In this document: positions 35,961 to 45,668 of the stretch, piece after piece
How the letters are laid out: each line of letters starts with the position of its first letter
How positions within the stretch are numbered: position 1 is the first letter of the stretch
Assembly: GCF_014138625.1 (NCBI RefSeq)
Contig: NZ_JACJHY010000016.1
Span: 92,336-156,335 of the forward strand
Direction: 5' to 3'
DNA: 64,000 nt
Source: Aminobacter ciceronei
Lineage (GTDB): Bacteria; Pseudomonadota; Alphaproteobacteria; Rhizobiales; Rhizobiaceae
The notes under the pieces: model-generated
What the model was told of the DNA's origin: nothing
The model's input: the letters and a program-made list of their open reading frames with translations, nothing else
The model's database searches: none
Translations under genes and position numbers: made by a program

Positions 35961-37157
35961 ATGACCGAAGACGTCCGCCGCAAGCTCGGCCTGCGACCGG
36001 TGATCAATGTGTCGGGAACGATGACGAGCCTCGGCGCCTCGATCGTCGTGCCGGAAGCGATCGCCGCGATGGCCGAGATCCTGCCGCAGTTTGTCGAGAT
36101 CAACGATCTCCAACGCAAGGCAAGTGCGGTGATCGCCCGTCTCACGGGCGCCGAAGCCGGCCACATAACCGCGTCGTGCTCGGCCGGGATCTCGCTCGCC
36201 GTCGCCGGCGCCATGACCGGTGACAACCTGCTGGCGATCGAACGTTTGCCGGATCAGACGCCTGCCAGGAATGAAGTAATCATCCAGATGGGGCACATCG
36301 TCAGCTATGGCGCGCCTGTCGATCAGGCCGTCCGCCTTGCCGGGGCGAAGCCGGTCATCATCGGACAGGCGACATCCACCCACCGTTTCCACATGGAGAA
36401 TGCGATCACCGACAAGACGGCGGCGGCTGTCTATGTCGTATCGCACCATGTCGTCGACTACGGCCTGCTCAACCTGCTCGAATTCGTCGAGATCGCACAT
36501 GCCAGGGGCGTGCCTGTCATCGTCGACGCGGCGTCCGAGTATGATTTGCGCATCTTCCTCGCCCAGGGCGCCGATATGGTTCTCTACTCCGGTCACAAGT
36601 TCCTGGGAGGGCCGACGTCCGGCATCGTCGCCGGCAAGAAGGAATTGGTCCGACACGCCTACCTGCAGAACCTCGGCATCGGCCGCGGCATGAAGGTCGG
36701 CAAGGAAAGCGTCTATGGCGCCATGGCCGCATTGGAAGCCTGGGAGAAGCGCGACCACGCCGGCATCCGTGAACGCGAGACCGGCTATCTCAGGCTGTGG
36801 AAGGAGACGCTCGACGGCCGCCCCGGCGTCAACGCCGTGATCGAGCCGGACCCGACGAAGAACCCGCTCGACCGGCTGCGCGTCAACATCAGCGCGCAGG
36901 AGGCGCATATCACGGCCTGGGATTTGGCATCTGCGCTGGCGGGCGGCGACCAGCCCATCATCGTGCGTGACCACGAGGTCGAGCATGATTACTTCTACCT
37001 CGACCCCTGCAACCTGCATCCGGGCCAGGAGACGATCGTCGCCCGGCGCCTGGCCGAGGAACTCGACAGGGCACGCGCCTCCAACGAGATCATCGCCACG
37101 CCGTTCGAGAACCGCAGCCGTCACTGCTTCGACGGCCTGCTGCGCTGGCCCGATTGA
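35961..37157 (+). CDS. SelA-like PLP-dependent enzyme
   Basis: A 398-residue fold-type I PLP enzyme. The internal aldimine lysine is K213 in [25 protein letters not shown] (about 185-196) holds the PLP-nitrogen aspartate. Relatives are called SelA or selenocysteine synthase, but others, for example DgaE of D-glucosaminate catabolism, are ammonia lyases. With no SelB or tRNA-Sec gene nearby and a cog3964 hydrolase plus Rid protein in the cluster, a beta-elimination or deamination on a small amino compound is more plausible. GGGAGAGG precedes the ATG. Divergent from the IclR gene. Confidence 0.85.
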   Translation: MTEDVRRKLGLRPVINVSGTMTSLGASIVVPEAIAAMAEILPQFVEINDLQRKASAVIARLTGAEAGHITASCSAGISLAVAGAMTGDNLLAIERLPDQTPARNEVIIQMGHIVSYGAPVDQAVRLAGAKPVIIGQATSTHRFHMENAITDKTAAAVYVVSHHVVDYGLLNLLEFVEIAHARGVPVIVDAASEYDLRIFLAQGADMVLYSGHKFLGGPTSGIVAGKKELVRHAYLQNLGIGRGMKVGKESVYGAMAALEAWEKRDHAGIRERETGYLRLWKETLDGRPGVNAVIEPDPTKNPLDRLRVNISAQEAHITAWDLASALAGGDQPIIVRDHEVEHDYFYLDPCNLHPGQETIVARRLAEELDRARASNEIIATPFENRSRHCFDGLLRWPD

Positions 37158-37194
37158 GCGCGCAGCCTGTCGATCAGGTCAGGGAGGAGAGATA

Positions 37195-39027
<1,833 letters not shown>

Positions 39028-39209
39028 CCGGGCGGCGTCGGCTGTGCAGTGTTGCGCGCAATGTCTTGGGAAAGGGGGCGGGTTGCCGGTCGCAATGACG
39101 GATCGTTCATTGCGGAAGGCGAGGTGAGCCATTTGCCCGGTGAAATGGCTGTGCGCTTTAGGCCGGCAGCCGTGGCAGTAAGCGCACTGCTCGAATACGC
39201 TCGTCAGCG

Positions 39210-40163
39210 ATGATTCGAGCGATCCAACCACTTGCCGTTCCGCCTGCGCTGCCGCGCATGCCTGCGTGGGCGCTGCCGGATGGGCCAGTGGCCAGTGACG
39301 CCGATGCCGCGTTCTACGCGGGTGCTGCGCTGTGTGCGCTCGACAATCTGGTGCGCTCCGAGCCGGCCTGGGCCGGCAGCTGGCGCCAACGGCTGGCACT
39401 GAAATGTGCCGTCGCTGCCGTTCGGCTGGCCGGACGCACGGAGGAAGAGGCCGCATTGCGTGACGCCTGGTATCTGCGCCCGGCAAGCGGAGATCCCGGG
39501 CCTGCCGGCAGCATCCTCGGGGCATGGCGCCATCTGGCCTCGCGGCCGCCAACGATCGACGCCGGCGGGCTGGCGCAGATCACCGAATGGCTCGGCCTGC
39601 GCGTCGACGACAGGTACGACAAACTTGCCGAAACCGTCGAGGAACTGGCCGCGGGGGACAAGCCGGCTCCGCTGGCTGCGGCGGCGATCGCCGGTCACGT
39701 CGTTGCCGGTCGGGGAGATGCCGAACTCTTGGCCTGGTGGCTGGCCGATCTGGTTCTGGCGCGAAAGCTGGGCTGGTCCCGACCCGTGCCGCTTCTGGCC
39801 GCGCAGCTGTATTCCCCGGCCTTCCGTTCCGGCGACGGCCGCGGCAAACGCATCCGGCCTGGGGACGCTGCATTCGAGCGGGCGGTGTGTGTAGCTCTGG
39901 CAAACGGGGCCGGTGACGGCTTGAGGCTCGCGCTTGACATCGCCCGGCGCGCCGAGCGGCTTGCGGCGGCAACGCCGAAGCTGCGGGCGAAAGGAGCAGG
40001 CGAAGCGATCCGGCGATTGCTCGACGACGATGCCGTCCCCGGCACGCTGAGCACCCGCAATCTGTCGCGATTTGCGGCACGGCGTCTGTTCGAACGGCTG
40101 CAGACATTCGAAGCGGTGCGCGAACTCTCCGGGCGCGCCTCCTTCCGGCTGTACGGCCTGTAG
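39210..40163 (+). CDS. DUF1403 family protein
   Basis: A 317-residue protein matching DUF1403: ALPRMPAWALPDGPVASDADAAFYAGAALCALDNLVRSEPAWAGSWRQRLALKCAVAAVRLAGRTEEEAALRDAWYLRP at the N-terminus, predicted largely alpha-helical and cytoplasmic. Its function is unknown. The ScpB-like gene follows after only 2 bp, so the two are cotranscribed and probably interact. No clear ribosome site is seen. ScpB normally partners a kleisin (ScpA); DUF1403 could take that place, but no kleisin signature can be seen. Confidence 0.8.
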   Translation: MIRAIQPLAVPPALPRMPAWALPDGPVASDADAAFYAGAALCALDNLVRSEPAWAGSWRQRLALKCAVAAVRLAGRTEEEAALRDAWYLRPASGDPGPAGSILGAWRHLASRPPTIDAGGLAQITEWLGLRVDDRYDKLAETVEELAAGDKPAPLAAAAIAGHVVAGRGDAELLAWWLADLVLARKLGWSRPVPLLAAQLYSPAFRSGDGRGKRIRPGDAAFERAVCVALANGAGDGLRLALDIARRAERLAAATPKLRAKGAGEAIRRLLDDDAVPGTLSTRNLSRFAARRLFERLQTFEAVRELSGRASFRLYGL

Positions 40164-40165
40164 CG

Positions 40166-40843
40166 ATGACGGAAGCGCGCCGAAAGGACAAGGATCAGCC
40201 GACATTGCTCGACACCGAGCTCGAGCACCTGCCGCCGGAGCTGCGCTGGCGCGAATGGATGGGCCGGGTGGAGGCGGTGATCTTTGCCGCCAGCGAACCC
40301 GTACCGCGCGAGATGCTGGTTCGGATCGTAGGCAGGAATTGCAATCTCGACCTGATCATCGACGACATCAGGGCAGAGCTTGCCGGTCGGCCCTATGAGC
40401 TGGTTTCGGTTGCCGGCGGCTGGCAGCATCGCACCAAGAAGGCGTTTGCCGATGCCATTCGCGCGGCGACGGGGCAGGTCGATATGGCGCGCCCACTGTC
40501 GCAATCGGAAGTGCTGGTGCTGATGTGCATTGCCTATTTCCAGCCGATCACCCGAGGCGAACTGACGGCGTTCTTCGGCAAGGAGGTCAGCCGCGATCTG
40601 ATCGGCGTGCTGAGGTCGCATGACTTCATTGCCTCGGGACCACGCAGTCCGACGCCGGGCGCGCCCTACACCTACGTTACCACCAAGACGTTCCTGTCGC
40701 AGTTCGGACTCGATACGTTGCGCGATTTGCCCGACTTCGAAGCGCTCGAAGATGCCGGGCTGCTCAGCAAGGAGCAGTTGCTTGCCGGAAATGTTGCCCT
40801 GGGACTTGGAGGAGCCGCCGAGGTCGACCAATCCGAGGATTGA
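40166..40843 (+). CDS. ScpB-like segregation and condensation protein
   Basis: A 225-residue homologue of ScpB, the winged-helix subunit of the SMC-ScpAB chromosome condensation complex. The N-terminal part RVEAVIFAASEPVPREMLVRIVGRNCNLDLIIDDIRAEL (about 32-70) and the second winged-helix part LSQSEVLVLMCIAYFQPITRGELTAFFGKEVSRDLIGVLRSHDFI match the family, and PYTYVTTKTFLSQFGLDTLRDLPDFE ends it. No smc or scpA gene is near. Paired with DUF1403 and next to a toxin-antitoxin pair, it looks like an accessory copy, not the housekeeping gene. Confidence 0.85.
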   Translation: MTEARRKDKDQPTLLDTELEHLPPELRWREWMGRVEAVIFAASEPVPREMLVRIVGRNCNLDLIIDDIRAELAGRPYELVSVAGGWQHRTKKAFADAIRAATGQVDMARPLSQSEVLVLMCIAYFQPITRGELTAFFGKEVSRDLIGVLRSHDFIASGPRSPTPGAPYTYVTTKTFLSQFGLDTLRDLPDFEALEDAGLLSKEQLLAGNVALGLGGAAEVDQSED

Positions 40844-40975
40844 CCGCTTGCCTGCCATGACGTCTCTTCGTGGCGGAGGCGATGGCGCCTGCACGACATG
40901 CGTGAGGGAGCGGGTCGAGCAGAGTAACATGCACGCTGGCAATGACCTGGAGGTCATAATCCGGGCTTGAATTGG

Positions 40976-40988
40976 GCGCATGATGCGC
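40976..40988. promoter_or_regulatory. Palindrome before the RES-Xre operon
   Basis: GCGCAT-G-ATGCGC is a perfect inverted repeat 43 bp before the antitoxin start (extended arms TGGGCGCAT/ATGCGCACA match at all but one pair). Antitoxins of this class bind such sites to repress their own operon. Confidence 0.5.
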
Positions 40989-41031
40989 ACATATTGAACG
41001 AGTGGATATCAAAATACGTCAGGAACGTGTC

Positions 41032-41403
41032 ATGGCAGCTCAGAGTTTGGGAATGTCGGCGGCCCATTTCGGTGAGGCCCGGTCGCAGTTTCTCTCGGCT
41101 CGCCGCGTGTCGGAACTGCTGGGTGTCACCCAGGCCGACCTGGCCCGGCTCGTTGGCGTTGCCCGCAACACGCTGACGGCGCGCTCCGGAGCACGCAAGG
41201 TCGACCAGGCGCTCAGCCCCGTTGTCCGCATCCTGGCGATGGCCGCCGAGATGGCGGGCGACGAAAGCCGCGCGGCGATCTGGTTCAAGCATCAGCCCAT
41301 CCCGGGCTGGGCCGGCAAGACGGCCTATGACCTGGTCGGCGAGGGCAAGGCGGACAAGGTTCTGGCCTATCTGGAGGCGGTGCGCTCCGGCGTTTATGCC
41401 TGA
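41032..41403 (+). CDS. Xre/MbcA/ParS-type antitoxin (DUF2384)
   Basis: A 123-residue antitoxin with an N-terminal helix-turn-helix (ARRVSELLGVTQADLARLVGVARNTLTARSG, about 24-54) and a C-terminal DUF2384-like segment (RAAIWFKHQPIPGWAGKTAYDLVGEGKADKVLAYLEAVRSGVYA). It should bind and neutralise the RES toxin and repress the operon. AGGAA lies at good distance from the ATG at 41032; an in-frame GTG ten codons earlier is less likely. It overlaps the toxin gene by 8 bp. Confidence 0.9.
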   Translation: MAAQSLGMSAAHFGEARSQFLSARRVSELLGVTQADLARLVGVARNTLTARSGARKVDQALSPVVRILAMAAEMAGDESRAAIWFKHQPIPGWAGKTAYDLVGEGKADKVLAYLEAVRSGVYA

Positions 41404-41914
41404 AGCCGCCCTGCGTCAGCAGCGAACCTTGTGGCGGGCCTTCGTGCCGCGCTGGGCGCATATGCCGCTTTCGGGCGAGGGCGCTGCGCGTTTCGGCGGG
41501 CGCTGGAACCCGGTAGGATCGCCGACGCTGTATGCGGCCTGTGAGCTGTCGACCGCCTGGGCCGAATACAACCAGGGTTTTGTCCAGCATCCGGCGCTGA
41601 TCGCCCAGCTCGAGCTGTCGGACGCGAGGCTGGCCGACCTGACCGATGCCGCGATGCTGGACGAACTCGGCATCGATGCCGGCATTCACAGATGCGAGTG
41701 GCGTTCCGATCTCGACGACGGCAGGGCACCGCAAACCCATCTGCTGCAGCAGCGCCTGCTCACCGAAGGCTTTGACGGCGTCGTCTATCCGTCCTTCATG
41801 TCGCCCGGCGGCAGTTGCGTAGCATTGTGGCGCTGGAACGGTCCGGGCCAGCCGTCGCTCAAGGTTATAGATCCTGATCAGCGCCTGCCCAAGACGCAGG
41901 CCTCCTGGCTTTAG
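41396..41914 (+). CDS. RES domain toxin
   Basis: A 172-residue RES-family toxin. Known members deplete cellular NAD+. The family-naming residues are in place: Arg in ARFGGRWNPVGSPTLYAA (about 30), Glu in STAWAEYNQ and the late Ser in VYPSFMSPGGSCVALW. Length is normal and the frame intact, so the toxin is probably active and held by the overlapping antitoxin. Converges with the GGDEF-EAL gene, 170 bp away. Confidence 0.9.
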   Translation: MPEAALRQQRTLWRAFVPRWAHMPLSGEGAARFGGRWNPVGSPTLYAACELSTAWAEYNQGFVQHPALIAQLELSDARLADLTDAAMLDELGIDAGIHRCEWRSDLDDGRAPQTHLLQQRLLTEGFDGVVYPSFMSPGGSCVALWRWNGPGQPSLKVIDPDQRLPKTQASWL

Positions 41915-42084
41915 GTGTGGTTGTACAACCAATCTTGCGGCCGACGAATCTGTGCTGTGACCACTGCATTGCGTCAAGGGGCGGAGCCACGGCGCGCTGT
42001 CTCAAGGCATGACATCTCGCTCGGCCCCTGCAACACTCAGCCATCTTCCAAAATCTTCGGCCGGGAACTTCCCATTGGAGCCTA

Positions 42085-44502
42085 TTACGCCAGCGTCAGC
42101 TTGGCGCGCTGGTCTTCGAGATATCGCCTGAGCTGCGCAACCGACATTGGCGGACTGAAGAAGTGTCCCTGGACGGCGTCGCATCCGGTGGCCCGGACGA
42201 TCAGCAGCTGTTCCTCGGTCTCGATGCCCTCGGCGACAGTAGTCATTTCCAGCGCATGCGAGAGATTCACGATCGCGCTGACGATCGCCCAATGGTCGCG
42301 GTTGCCGGCGATTTCGGCAATGAAGGAACGGTCGATCTTGACCTTGTCGACGGGGAAATTCCTGAGATAGCTGAGGGACGAGTAGCCCGTCCCGAAATCG
42401 TCGAGCGAAATCTTGACGCCCAGCGCATGCAGCCGGTTCAGGGCAAGCAGGGTTTCCTTGTTGTCGCCCAACAGCAGGGATTCGGTGATTTCGAGTTCAA
42501 GCCGTTCGGGGGCAAGGCCTGTCAGCTTTAATACGTTGGCGACGGTGTCGACGATGTTTCCCCGCCTGAACTGGCCGGGCGACAGATTGACCGCGACGTT
42601 GACGTTGCCCGGCAATTTGACGGCTTCCCGGCAGGCTTTTTCGAGGACCCAGGCGCCGAGCTGTACGATCAGGCCCGTGCTTTCGGCGATCGGGATAAAC
42701 TCGTCAGGCCGGATCTGGCCACGCTGGCAGCCGGGCCAGCGCAGCAATGCTTCGACCACGGCGACCTGCTTGCTCTTGAGATTGACGATCGGCTGGAAAA
42801 CCAGCTCGAACTCCTTGTCGAAATCGGCGCCCCTGAGGTCGAGTTCGAGCATGCGCCGGCGTTGCAGCCGGTCGTCCATCTCGGGCGCATAGAACTGGTA
42901 GCTGCCGCGGCCATCGCTCTTGGCGCGATAGAGCGCCAGGTCGGCATTCTTGACCATGTCGTCGGCAACCCCGTCACAATCCGAGGCAAGCGCAATTCCA
43001 ATACTGGCGCCGATGACGACATGGTGGGCGTCGAGATGGTACGGTTCCTCGAGGGCTTCGATCAATCGCTGCGCCACATGCGCCGCATCCTCGCGTCCAA
43101 CCGCCGGCTGGATGACGATGAATTCGTCGCCACCAAGGCGGGCAACGACGTCATATTCACGAACCATGCCCGAAACGCGGTTGGCAACCTCGCGCAGCAA
43201 TGCGTCGCCGACGGGATGGCCGAGCGTGTCGTTGACGTTCTTGAAGTTGTCCAGGTCGAGGCAGAGGACCGCGGTGTCCTGGTGGTGCCTGCGGCCATGC
43301 GCCAGCTCCTGCTCCAGGCGCTCGCGCAGCATCAGGCGGTTCGGCAACCCGGTCAAAGGATCGTGGCGCGCCATATGGGCGATGCGCTCTTCCGAGAGAT
43401 GGCGTTCGGTGATGTCCTCATAGGTGGCAACCCAGCCGCCTGAATCCATCGGCTGATGCAGGATCGAGACGATGCGGCCGTCGACGAGCTTCTGCAGCAG
43501 GACGCCGGGCTGGCCCTTTTCAATCAGCTGTTGCTGGGAGCGATGGGCAAGTTCGGCGCTGTGCTGCGTCGACGTTGCGGCATCGATCGACGCCTGCATG
43601 ATCTGCTGGGGCGTGGTCCCAGGCGCAAGGCTATCGTCCGACAGACCGTACATGGCGGCGAATTTGCTGTTGCTGACGATCAGCCGCTGGTCGGCGTCGA
43701 ACATGCAAAGGCCCTGGGACATGTTGCTCAGGGCGGCATCAAACAGGCCGTTCTGGGTGGCGAGCGCGTGGTTCGCGCCGAGCACCGCGGCATTGGCCGT
43801 CTCCAGGTCATCGGAGGTACGGCGCAGATCGTCATTGGCCGCATTGAGGGCATCGAATGTCTGCGTCAGCAACCGGTTGTGCCATCCCAGAAGCGCGATG
43901 AAGGCAAGGCTGCACAGGAAAAAGCCGATCGCCACGGCGGAGAAGCCGCTATGGAGGCGCAACAGCTCGTCGTCGACCTTGGCCGCCTGCACGGCGCTGT
44001 ACTGGTTGGCCTCCGAGGCGAGGCCGATCAGTTCGGCCTCCAGCGCGCGCATCGACGTCAGTATGGATTGCGCCTGACCCGGGGCGTCGATCCTGGTGAT
44101 GACGCTGTCCATGTCCGCGACGAATTTGGACAGCTGGGCGATTGTTGCCTTTCGCTCGGGCGCCTCGGCGACAAATTCCTCGAACTGGCCGGTGCTGAAG
44201 CCGCCGAGCCGGCTCTTCAGAATCTGAAAGCGAAGCTGCGTGTCGGCCTTGAGCTGATCGTTTGGCGAAGCAGCCAGCGTGGCTACCCGCTGGTAGAGGC
44301 GCAGATATTCGTTGACGCCCTGGCTGGCACTCCATGCCACGTCGTATCGCGAGAGCTTCCCGATAGATGCCTGACGTTCGAAGATGACGACGGACAAATA
44401 GGCAGCGGCGACAGCGAAGACGGCAATCGTGCCAATCAGCAGTGCCTTGAGCAGATGGAATGCAAATGCACGGCGGGATCCAGGCGCCAACAAAGCGGCC
44501 AT
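42085..44502 (-). CDS. Membrane-bound PAS-GGDEF-EAL protein
   Basis: An 805-residue cyclic-di-GMP enzyme. A periplasmic sensor region lies between two membrane helices (about 13-38 and 188-210), then a coiled-coil-like segment, a PAS-like domain (GLFDAALSNMSQGLCMFDADQRLIVSN, about 250), a GGDEF domain with intact RLGGDEFIV (about 458) and an EAL domain with VVEALLRW, ITESLLL and DDFGTGYSSLSYLR. Both active sites look intact, so it may make or break the messenger. The periplasmic part probably listens to the secreted Moco-fold protein encoded 10 bp upstream in the same transcript. Confidence 0.93.
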   Translation of the reverse strand: MAALLAPGSRRAFAFHLLKALLIGTIAVFAVAAAYLSVVIFERQASIGKLSRYDVAWSASQGVNEYLRLYQRVATLAASPNDQLKADTQLRFQILKSRLGGFSTGQFEEFVAEAPERKATIAQLSKFVADMDSVITRIDAPGQAQSILTSMRALEAELIGLASEANQYSAVQAAKVDDELLRLHSGFSAVAIGFFLCSLAFIALLGWHNRLLTQTFDALNAANDDLRRTSDDLETANAAVLGANHALATQNGLFDAALSNMSQGLCMFDADQRLIVSNSKFAAMYGLSDDSLAPGTTPQQIMQASIDAATSTQHSAELAHRSQQQLIEKGQPGVLLQKLVDGRIVSILHQPMDSGGWVATYEDITERHLSEERIAHMARHDPLTGLPNRLMLRERLEQELAHGRRHHQDTAVLCLDLDNFKNVNDTLGHPVGDALLREVANRVSGMVREYDVVARLGGDEFIVIQPAVGREDAAHVAQRLIEALEEPYHLDAHHVVIGASIGIALASDCDGVADDMVKNADLALYRAKSDGRGSYQFYAPEMDDRLQRRRMLELDLRGADFDKEFELVFQPIVNLKSKQVAVVEALLRWPGCQRGQIRPDEFIPIAESTGLIVQLGAWVLEKACREAVKLPGNVNVAVNLSPGQFRRGNIVDTVANVLKLTGLAPERLELEITESLLLGDNKETLLALNRLHALGVKISLDDFGTGYSSLSYLRNFPVDKVKIDRSFIAEIAGNRDHWAIVSAIVNLSHALEMTTVAEGIETEEQLLIVRATGCDAVQGHFFSPPMSVAQLRRYLEDQRAKLTLA

Positions 44503-44512
44503 GACATCTTCC

Positions 44513-45043
44513 CTACCGGATGATCAACCGGGCCAGCTGCCAAACCGAACGCGAATAGAACTTCTGGCTCTGAAGCTCCGGCTTGCTGTCATAGGGATAG
44601 ACGATGAACAGCGGGCCCTTGTCGCTGACCTCCATGTACTGGCCGTCGCGCTTGAGCGCCAACAGCACGTTGTGGAGCGCAAAATCCTCCGTCGGGATCG
44701 TCGTCTTGTAGTCGTTGAGGGCAACGGCAACGGCCTCCTTGCCGTCGGCGCCCACGAGCTCCATGATCTTTTGGAGCTGAACGCCCTCGAACTTGACCAT
44801 GCCCGTAAACCACGGCGTCGTGGTCTCGATCGAGGTGACGCCGAGCGCTTCGAGCATGTCGCGGTCAAACGAGGCCACACCATCGCCATTCGTGACGCTG
44901 ATCTTGCCTTCGATGACAAGGATCGGGGTGCCTTTGGGGGCCTGCAGTTTGCCGTCTTCGGCCTGAGCCGACGACAGCGCGAAAAGTGCCAATGACGTCG
45001 CCACTGCCACTGCGCGGATGGTTGAAGACACAAGATGATTCAT
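44513..45043 (-). CDS. Secreted molybdopterin-oxidoreductase-fold protein without cysteine
   Basis: A 176-residue protein with a Sec signal ending at SAQAE (about 28). The rest resembles a single oxidoreductase-Moco (SUOX-type) domain: LVIEGKISVTNGDG, FEGVQLQKIMELVGADGKEAVAVALNDYKTTIP and PLFIVYPYDSKPELQSQKFYSRSVWQL. It contains no cysteine at all, so it cannot ligate molybdenum as sulfite oxidase does. Proteins like this are often encoded beside diguanylate cyclases and are probably sensors. First gene of the operon with the GGDEF-EAL protein. Confidence 0.8.
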   Translation of the reverse strand: MNHLVSSTIRAVAVATSLALFALSSAQAEDGKLQAPKGTPILVIEGKISVTNGDGVASFDRDMLEALGVTSIETTTPWFTGMVKFEGVQLQKIMELVGADGKEAVAVALNDYKTTIPTEDFALHNVLLALKRDGQYMEVSDKGPLFIVYPYDSKPELQSQKFYSRSVWQLARLIIR

Positions 45044-45136
45044 AGCACGTACTCCCCGGCACCGTCAGTTTGCATCGGACCATGCCAAAGGTCACTGAAA
45101 AACACATTAACGACGTTGAATATGCCACAATAATCA

Positions 45137-45150
45137 GCACGATATCGTGC
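45137..45150. promoter_or_regulatory. Perfect palindrome in a divergent promoter region
   Basis: GCACGATATCGTGC lies between the secreted Moco-fold gene and the QueD-like gene. It could be an operator for either; no regulator gene adjoins. Confidence 0.3.
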
Positions 45151-45260
45151 ATCAGCAAGTAGCAAGCGGATGTTTCTTGTTTTGATCGAATTGACCGGCT
45201 CAGAAGCCGGTGGCAGATATCCGGCACCAGGTTGAGCATGACGATGGGCAGGACGGCAAA

Positions 45261-45632
45261 ATGATCGAGACTTACAAGGAGTTCACCTTCGAGGCAGCAC
45301 ACCAGCTGCAGCCTTTTTCGGGCCTCCACGGTCACTCGTTCCAGGTCAGCGTTCACCTCGTCGGAGACCCCGACCCGGTCTTTGGCTGGCCGGCCAATCT
45401 CTATGAGCTGGAGCAGCAGATAGAGGTCGTCCGGATGACCCTCGACCACAAATATCTCAACGAGATCGAGGGGCTGTCCGTGCCGTCGCTCGAAAATGTC
45501 GCGCGCTGGATCTGGGAAAAGCTGGAACCCCAGTTTCCGCAGCTCGATCGCGTGGCGGTTCGCCGGGGCGCGCAAGGTCAGGCCGAGGGTACGGTTTACA
45601 ACGGACGCGCCCTGCAAAAGGCCCGCGCATAG
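45261..45632 (+). CDS. QueD/6-pyruvoyltetrahydropterin-synthase-like protein lacking the catalytic cysteine
   Basis: A 123-residue T-fold protein. The three zinc histidines are present (H14 in FEAAHQL, H23 and H25 in LHGHSF), as is the Asp-His pair (LDHKYLNE). The stretch between the first and second histidine is about six residues shorter than in QueD and lacks the catalytic Cys; the late catalytic Glu region (usually KET) reads VRRGAQGQ. The typical carboxytetrahydropterin synthase reaction is thus unlikely, and the protein has no cysteine anywhere. No queuosine genes adjoin. AGGACGG precedes the ATG. Confidence 0.8.
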   Translation: MIETYKEFTFEAAHQLQPFSGLHGHSFQVSVHLVGDPDPVFGWPANLYELEQQIEVVRMTLDHKYLNEIEGLSVPSLENVARWIWEKLEPQFPQLDRVAVRRGAQGQAEGTVYNGRALQKARA

Positions 45633-45668
45633 CCGGCTCCAGCTTCCGCTCTCCGACAGCCTTGCCGG

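Noticed and set aside
35961..37157. SelA-like gene as a true selenocysteine synthase
   Set aside because: No selB, selD or tRNA-Sec nearby and the cluster is catabolic; this subgroup includes ammonia lyases, so selA was not assigned.
44513..45043. Annotation as a molybdenum-dependent sulfite oxidase
   Set aside because: The protein has no cysteine to bind the molybdenum cofactor.
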